A stretch of DNA of 64,000 bases from Crossiella sp. S99.2 (lineage in GTDB: Bacteria > Actinomycetota > Actinomycetes > Mycobacteriales > Pseudonocardiaceae). Each line of letters begins with the position of its first letter. Position 1 is the stretch's first letter. The DNA is taken from contig NZ_JALMDK010000005.1 in assembly GCF_023094165.1 (NCBI RefSeq), forward strand, positions 744,001 through 808,000. The letters run 5' to 3'. Shown piece by piece: positions 52,263 to 64,000 of this stretch. Made by a program: the position numbers and the translations under genes. Below the pieces are notes generated by a model. The model worked only from the letters and a program-made list of their open reading frames with translations, ran no database searches and was not told where the DNA came from.

Positions 52263-52461
52263 GAGTGTTGGCCGTTCTCGTACGCCCACTTGGCCAAACT
52301 CGTACGCCACGTTGGCCCAACCGGTACGCCGAGTTCGCCCAACTCGTCCAACCGCCCACTTGGGCACACCGGGCGTACGACTTGGCCCAACTCGACGTAC
52401 GACTTGGGCCAAACCGGCGTACCAGTTGGGCCAACTCGGTGTACGAGAACGGCCAACACTC
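52263..52461. repeat. Long copy of a 22-base-period intergenic repeat element with terminal inverted repeats
   Basis: Seven GTAC tetramers start at 52280, 52302, 52324, 52375, 52397, 52419 and 52441; successive distances are 22, 22, 51, 22, 22 and 22. Between them lie TTGGCCAA- or TTGGGCCAA-like blocks. The outer 21 bases are perfect inverted repeats: GAGTGTTGGCCGTTCTCGTA-C at 52263-52283 and the complement at 52441-52461. The two arms point inward around a non-repetitive centre (about 52328-52374). It lies after the lipoprotein operon and before the aminotransferase gene. The 21154-21220 element is a shorter relative. Confidence 0.85.
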
Positions 52462-52526
52462 CGGGTGGGTGGGTGAACCGGTTTCTTCGGCGGCACGTGT
52501 TATCCGTGACGGCGAAGGGAGTTTCC

Positions 52527-53783
52527 GTGCGGCATGGTGTGGACACCGGGTTGCTCCGGCAGGGGGCGCACAGTCCGTCCTACTTCGCGTTGCAGCGGGG
52601 GATGGGTGGGCGGGAGCTGGTGGACTTCTGCATTCCCTGCAACCCGTACTTCCCGACGCCCCGCATGTTCGACGAGCTGGCCGAGAACCTGGAGCGGATC
52701 CTCAAGTTCTACCCCAGCGACGCGGCCACCATCACCGCGCAGCTCTGCAAGGTGCTCGGGCTCAACCCGGCGACGGTGGCGATGGCCAACGGGTCCACCG
52801 AGCTGATCACCTGGATCGACCGGCTGCTGATCCGGGAGAGCATCGCGGTGCCCATCCCCACCTTCGGGCGGTGGACCGACCAGCCCCTGGAAACGGGGAA
52901 GCGGGTGGACATGTTCCTGTTGCACGAGGCGGACAAGTTCGCCCTGGACGTGGACGCCTACCTGCGTTTCATCGCCGCCCGTGGCTCTCGGGTCGCGGTG
53001 CTGTGCAATCCGAACAATCCCGACGGGGGCTACCTGCCCAAGCGGGAGGTGATCCGGTTCCTGGACGAGCTGGCGCACCTGGACCTGATCATCGTGGATG
53101 AGTCCTTCATCGACTTCGTCGAGGTGGAGAAGGACGCCTCGGTGGCCATGGAGGCGATGATCCGGCCCAACGTGGTGGTGCTGAAGAGCCTGGGCAAGAA
53201 CTTCGGGCTGCACGGCATCCGGTTCGGCTACCTCATCGCCAACCCGGCGCTGGTCCGGCGGATCGGCGGCGCACTGCCGATGTGGAACCTCAACTCGCTG
53301 GCCGAGGCGGTCATCTTCATGCTCGCCGAGCACCAGGACGAGTACCGGGACAGTCTGCGCTTGCTCGCGCGGGACCGGTTCCTGATGACCGCCTCGCTCG
53401 GCCGGTTCCCCGAGTTGACCATCTTTTCCTCGCAGGCCAACTTCCTGCTGGTCAAGCTGCCCAGTGGGGTGCATGGCGCGGAACTGCGCGACTACCTGCT
53501 GACCAAGCACGGGGTCTTCGTCCGGGAGTGCGGCAACAAGCTCGGCATGACCAGCGACTTCCTCCGGCTGGTGGTCCGGCCGGAGTCCGATGTGGACCGG
53601 CTGGTGGAGGGGCTGCGTGGGTTCGCCCGCGCCCGCACCGGGGAACTGCCGTCCGAACCGCGGATCCCGGCCCCTGCTCGGGCCGAACCGCGTACCCGGC
53701 CCACCGGCGAGGTCGTGGTGGACCTGGACGCGCCGACGATCGCCGGTCCGCGGCCGCCCCGGGGCCGCTCGCGCTCGGCCTAG
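52527..53783 (+). CDS. PLP-dependent class I/II aminotransferase (418 aa)
   Basis: The fold-type I pattern is clear: ANGSTELITWIDRLLI, CNPNNPDGGYLPK, IVDESFIDFVE and the Schiff-base Lys in LKSLGKNFGLHGIRFGY, resembling histidinol-phosphate-aminotransferase-like enzymes. The substrate is uncertain; such stand-alone enzymes include amino acid and phosphonate aminotransferases. The GTG at 52527 has AAGGGAG upstream; a GTG at 52506 is possible. A low-complexity Pro/Arg tail of about 50 residues follows the catalytic domain. It is preceded by the repeat element and ends directly against the DUF4240 gene on the other strand. Confidence 0.85.
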   Translation: MRHGVDTGLLRQGAHSPSYFALQRGMGGRELVDFCIPCNPYFPTPRMFDELAENLERILKFYPSDAATITAQLCKVLGLNPATVAMANGSTELITWIDRLLIRESIAVPIPTFGRWTDQPLETGKRVDMFLLHEADKFALDVDAYLRFIAARGSRVAVLCNPNNPDGGYLPKREVIRFLDELAHLDLIIVDESFIDFVEVEKDASVAMEAMIRPNVVVLKSLGKNFGLHGIRFGYLIANPALVRRIGGALPMWNLNSLAEAVIFMLAEHQDEYRDSLRLLARDRFLMTASLGRFPELTIFSSQANFLLVKLPSGVHGAELRDYLLTKHGVFVRECGNKLGMTSDFLRLVVRPESDVDRLVEGLRGFARARTGELPSEPRIPAPARAEPRTRPTGEVVVDLDAPTIAGPRPPRGRSRSA

Positions 53784-54290
53784 CTACAGCGCGCTGCCCT
53801 CATAGCGTTTGGCAATCCGCGGAAAGTGAGTCCGGAGCTGTTCGAGGCCGCCGGTCACCCGGATCCCGGCCGGGGCCTCGAACAGCTCCGGCGATTCCAG
53901 GGTGGTGGCCAGGCCGGGCGCGCCGCGTTCGATCAGCAGCTCACCGGCCAGGGTGCTCAGCGTGCCCGCGGTGTCCAGGTCCTCCGGGTCGTCGGGGCAC
54001 AGGGCCGCCAGCTCGTCGGGGTCGGCGATCACCCGGTCGAAGTCGGTGCGGCCGTGCAGGATCAGCCAGTTGCGGGCCGCGGTGAACTCCTGATCGGACA
54101 GTCCACCCCGGACCAGGTCGAAGGCCGCCCACAGGTCCCAGCGGTAGGCCTGCCGGTGGGCGCGTACCAGCTCCCGGTGGAAGCCGGTCAGCCCGTCGGC
54201 GCGCAGGTCGGCCAGCCGCCCGCGCAGCCCGGCCAGCCGAGCTTCCACTGTGCCCGCGGGGACCGCGACCACCGTCCAGAACTCCAGCAC
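53784..54290 (-). CDS. DUF4240 protein (168 aa)
   Basis: The defining segments are LVRAHRQAYRWDLWAAFDLV, GGLSDQEFTAARNWLILHGR and ADPDELAALCPDD, matching the DUF4240 family of actinobacterial proteins (unknown function). The GTG at 54290 is chosen because the family match starts at EFW close after it and AAGGCGG precedes it; the extra upstream frame has no family character. Its stop abuts the aminotransferase stop. No operon partner is obvious. Confidence 0.75.
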   Translation of the reverse strand: MLEFWTVVAVPAGTVEARLAGLRGRLADLRADGLTGFHRELVRAHRQAYRWDLWAAFDLVRGGLSDQEFTAARNWLILHGRTDFDRVIADPDELAALCPDDPEDLDTAGTLSTLAGELLIERGAPGLATTLESPELFEAPAGIRVTGGLEQLRTHFPRIAKRYEGSAL

Positions 54291-54413
54291 GTGCCCGCCT
54301 TTCCGCACCCGCCTCCCACCGCACGGTACGTCCGGGCACGTCCTACCCGCAGCAATCGCAACACAACTGGCAGGCTCCGGCCACAAAAATGCGCACCGGA
54401 TCGCAAATTTGCG

Positions 54414-55439
54414 CTACCAGCAGAGTCTTTGCGTGCTGAGCCGGGCCAGCTGCTGCGCCGCGGACAGCTTGTTCGGCAGCGCGGCGATCAGTCCGGGCAG
54501 GATCTCCCGGCATCGGGCCACGTCATCGGCGCCGTGCGCGCCGTCGCCGAGCGCGCGCCGGGCCACCGAGGCCACCCAGTCCACCTCCACGCCCAGATCC
54601 CCGGCCGCGTCCACCGCGGTCAGCGGCTCGGGGAAATCGCCGTGGTTGCGCCGGTAACCGTCGATGACCGCCCGCGCGGTGGCCTCCACCATCCCTTGTG
54701 GCCGGTTCCAGCCGGCCAGGGACAGCGCGCAGCCCGCCAGTTCCTCCCTGGGCACCCTGGCGCAGGCCAGATCCCAGTCGACCAGCACCGGGCCGTCCAC
54801 AGCGAGCAGGATGTTCTTGGCCCGCAGATCTGCATGCCCGATCACCTCGGGCAGGCCGCGCGGGGCCTCCACCGTGACGAGGCGGTAGATCTCCTTGACC
54901 GTGGCGGACAACCCGGCCAGATCCTCGGTCCACGGCGCGTGCGCGACCTTGGCCTGTTCCACCAGTAATGGCCACAATTCTGCCTGTTCGCCGGAACCGG
55001 CCGGGAACGCCCAGCGAGGCTGCGGCGCCATGGTCAGCCGGTGCAGTTCGGCCATGGTCTCCCCGGCCCAGTGACCCACCTCCGGCCGCACTGGCTGCGA
55101 GGTCGGTTCGGCCACCACCCACCGGTGCACGCGCACCGTCGCCGCAGGTCCACCGGCCACCGGCACCTCGGTCACCACATCGCCGCCGGGCGCGATCACC
55201 GGTTCCGGCATCCGCACGCCTGCCGACCAGGCGGCCCGCTCGAACCGCCAGGCGGCCCGCAGCCAGGGCAGCCACTCAGGAGAGTCGAGCCGGTTCATCT
55301 CCTTGACGGCATAAGACCCGAGTTCGGTGTCCAGTCGCCACATCCGATGGCTGTGACCACCAGGAACGGGTGTCAACGGTCCCAGTGGACGACCGAGGTC
55401 GAACACGGCCGCGACTGCGCCAGCCTCCAGCCCGCTCAT
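54414..55439 (-). CDS. Aminoglycoside-phosphotransferase/choline-kinase-like protein (341 aa)
   Basis: The kinase-like Brenner motif GHADLRAKNILL and VDWDLA (metal-binding Asp) are in place, and an N-terminal Gly-rich region precedes a Lys in SYAVKEMN. Such proteins phosphorylate small molecules with ATP. The substrate is unknown; the family includes resistance enzymes but many members have housekeeping or unknown roles, and nothing here proves resistance. It runs divergently from argC with a 67-base gap that holds the arginine regulatory site. The start is ATG at 55439. Confidence 0.85.
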   Translation of the reverse strand: MSGLEAGAVAAVFDLGRPLGPLTPVPGGHSHRMWRLDTELGSYAVKEMNRLDSPEWLPWLRAAWRFERAAWSAGVRMPEPVIAPGGDVVTEVPVAGGPAATVRVHRWVVAEPTSQPVRPEVGHWAGETMAELHRLTMAPQPRWAFPAGSGEQAELWPLLVEQAKVAHAPWTEDLAGLSATVKEIYRLVTVEAPRGLPEVIGHADLRAKNILLAVDGPVLVDWDLACARVPREELAGCALSLAGWNRPQGMVEATARAVIDGYRRNHGDFPEPLTAVDAAGDLGVEVDWVASVARRALGDGAHGADDVARCREILPGLIAALPNKLSAAQQLARLSTQRLCW

Positions 55440-55473
55440 GGCGAACCTCCTTCGACGTGCCTGAACTAACTAG

Positions 55474-57727
<2,254 letters not shown>

Positions 57728-57731
<4 letters not shown>

Positions 57732-58641
57732 CCACCATCCCCACCGCGGTCGCCCAGGACCGCAGCGCGGCCGCCGCGGCGAAGGCCGAAGTCCTCGTTG
57801 AGGCGCTGCCCTGGCTGCAGCGCTTCCACGGCGCGCTGGTCGTGATCAAGTACGGCGGCAACGCCATGATCGACGAGACGCTGAAGAAGGCGTTCGCCGA
57901 GGACATGGTGTTCCTGCGGCTGTGCGGCCTGCGCCCGGTCGTGGTGCACGGCGGCGGCCCGCAGATCTCGGCCATGCTCAACCGGCTCGGCATCGAGGGC
58001 GAGTTCCGCGGTGGCCTGCGGGTCACCAGTCCGGAGACCATGGACGTGGTGCGCATGGTGCTCACCGGCCAGGTCAGCCGCGAACTGGTCGGGCTGATCA
58101 ACGCGCACGGCCCGTACGCGGTCGGCATCTCCGGCGAGGACGCCCAGCTGTTCACCGCCGAACGCCGCGGCACCGTCATCGACGGCGAGCATGTGGACCT
58201 CGGCCTGGTCGGCGATGTGGTCTCGGTCAACCCGGACGCGGTGCTCGACATCGTGGCCGCGGGCCGGATCCCGGTGGTCTCCACGGTGGCCCCCGACGCC
58301 GACGGCGTCACGCACAACGTCAACGCGGACACCGCGGCCGCCGCGCTCGCGGTCGCGCTGGATGCGGCCAAACTGGTCGTGCTCACCGACGTCGAGGGCC
58401 TCTACGCCCGCTGGCCGGACCGCTCCTCGCTGATCGCCCAGATCGGCGCGAACCAGCTCGAAGGCATGCTGCCCGAGCTGGCCAGCGGCATGGTGCCCAA
58501 GATGGAAGCCTGTCTGCGCGCAGTGCGCGGCGGCGTCCCGGCGGCACACGTCATCGACGGCAGACTGGCCCATTCCGTGCTGCTGGAGGTCTTCACCTCC
58601 TCCGGCATCGGCACGATGGTAGTTCCGGGGGACGAAGAGGC

Positions 58642-58645
<4 letters not shown>
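57728..58645 (+). CDS. argB: Acetylglutamate kinase
   Basis: ArgB phosphorylates N-acetylglutamate with ATP, the committed step, and is inhibited by arginine in many bacteria. The amino-acid-kinase motifs [32 protein letters not shown] and [14 protein letters not shown] are present. An extended N-terminus (about residues 1-25) precedes the core, as in arginine-sensitive hexameric forms, though I cannot prove sensitivity. Starts at ATG overlapping the argJ stop by 4 bases. Confidence 0.96.
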
Positions 58646-60785
<2,140 letters not shown>

Positions 60786-60789
60786 GCAG

Positions 60790-61346
60790 ATGACGCAGAG
60801 CACCGCGGCCACCAGGGTCGCCCGCCAGGCCAGGATCGCCGAACTGGTCCGCCAGCGCGCCATCCGTAGCCAGACCGAACTCGTCAAGCTCCTCGCGGTC
60901 GAGGGCATCGAGGCCACCCAGGCCACGCTGTCCCGCGACCTGGACGAGCTGGGCGCGGTCAAGCTGCGCGGCGCCGACGGCGGGGCGCCGGTGTATGTGA
61001 TCCCGGAGGACGGCAGCCCCGTGCGCGCCGTCGAGGGCGGGACCTCCCGGCTGGTCAAGGTGCTCGGCGAACTGCTCGTCTCCACCGACGCCTCCGGCAA
61101 CCTCGCCGTGCTGCGAACCCCGCCCGGTGCCGCGCAGTTCCTCGCCAGCGCGGTCGACCGGGCAGCCCTGAACGACGTCGTCGGCACCATCGCCGGGGAC
61201 GACACGCTGCTGGTGGTGGCAAGGGAGCCGCTCACCGGGGCACAACTCGCCGCCCGGTTCACCGAGCTGGCCGGCGGCACCCCCCAACCCACTGACGTCC
61301 CGACTGCCGCGCCGCAGAACTCGGGTGAGCAACAAGGAGAAAGTTC

Positions 61347-61350
<4 letters not shown>
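60790..61350 (+). CDS. argR: Arginine repressor
   Basis: ArgR is a hexameric winged-helix repressor that binds ARG boxes when arginine is bound. The N-terminal DNA-binding domain (residues about 13-80; [47 protein letters not shown]) and the C-terminal oligomerisation/arginine domain ([34 protein letters not shown]) are present, followed by a Ser/Gln-rich tail of about 25 residues. It lies between argF and argG, overlapping the argG start by 4 bases, so it regulates its own operon. Confidence 0.95.
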
Positions 61351-63973
<2,623 letters not shown>

Positions 63974-64000
63974 GTTTTCGCTGGTGATGGGAAAAGCGAG

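Noticed and set aside
52263-52461. CRISPR array or tandem-repeat spacer array
   Set aside because: Units are palindromic and of 22-base period with no unique spacers, no cas genes are near, and the two arms are inverted relative to each other.

Overview
The window is very GC-rich actinobacterial DNA. GTG, TTG and ATC starts are common, genes are translationally coupled by 4-base overlaps, and SpoU/TrmH, DUF1844, DUF3558 and HSP90-plus-TPR gene neighbourhoods are present. Family content and gene order suggest a Pseudonocardiales-type actinomycete, but this is inferred from gene content only. No rRNA, tRNA or CRISPR array was recognised.

Positions 1-17,100 look accessory. A Crp/Fnr regulator (cut by the window edge) is followed by a run of unfamiliar genes: an anchored 189-aa protein, a coiled-coil protein whose reading frame changes near 1804, a 58-aa one-segment membrane protein, a four-segment membrane protein and a 1256-aa HerA/FtsK-class ATPase. 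The ATPase carries a huge Ser/Thr/Gly repeat linker. Next comes a secreted-protein island: a 1214-aa polymorphic toxin-like protein with a candidate immunity gene, two further ALF-repeat secreted proteins (one with a C-terminal AbfB lectin-like domain), and a NucA/NucB nuclease with a ComJ/Nin-like candidate inhibitor. A decayed copy of the ATPase 3' end lies at about 14891-14944, so the toxin segment is bracketed by two versions of that end.

Positions 17,100-38,100 are mixed. They hold uvrA with a possible SOS box and a histone-like Lys/Ala tail; a membrane protein, sensor kinase and response regulator operon; an OpgH-type glucosyltransferase, which is unusual in a Gram-positive; a secreted hydrolase; a polytopic membrane protein; a lipoprotein; a divergent D-amino-acid/gluconate catabolic locus (GntP permease, N-acyl-D-amino-acid deacylase, PLP deaminase, KDG-type kinase, IclR regulator, Rid protein); and a tandem, mosaic pair of Uma2 nuclease-like genes.

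Positions 38,000-64,000 are mostly core. They carry DUF1844, infC (ATC start, with an attenuator-like hairpin upstream), rpmI, rplT, a TrmH-family RNA methyltransferase, an HSP90-like chaperone with a TPR partner, pheS-pheT, two DUF3558-like lipoproteins, an aminotransferase, a DUF4240 protein, a phosphotransferase and the full arginine operon argC-J-B-D-F-R-G-H. The operon has an ARG-box-like palindrome over the argC -10 element and start codon, arranged as in a leaderless gene. Two intergenic sites (21154-21220 and 52263-52461) share an unfamiliar element of GTAC/TTGGCCAA units with a 22-base period enclosed by perfect terminal inverted repeats.
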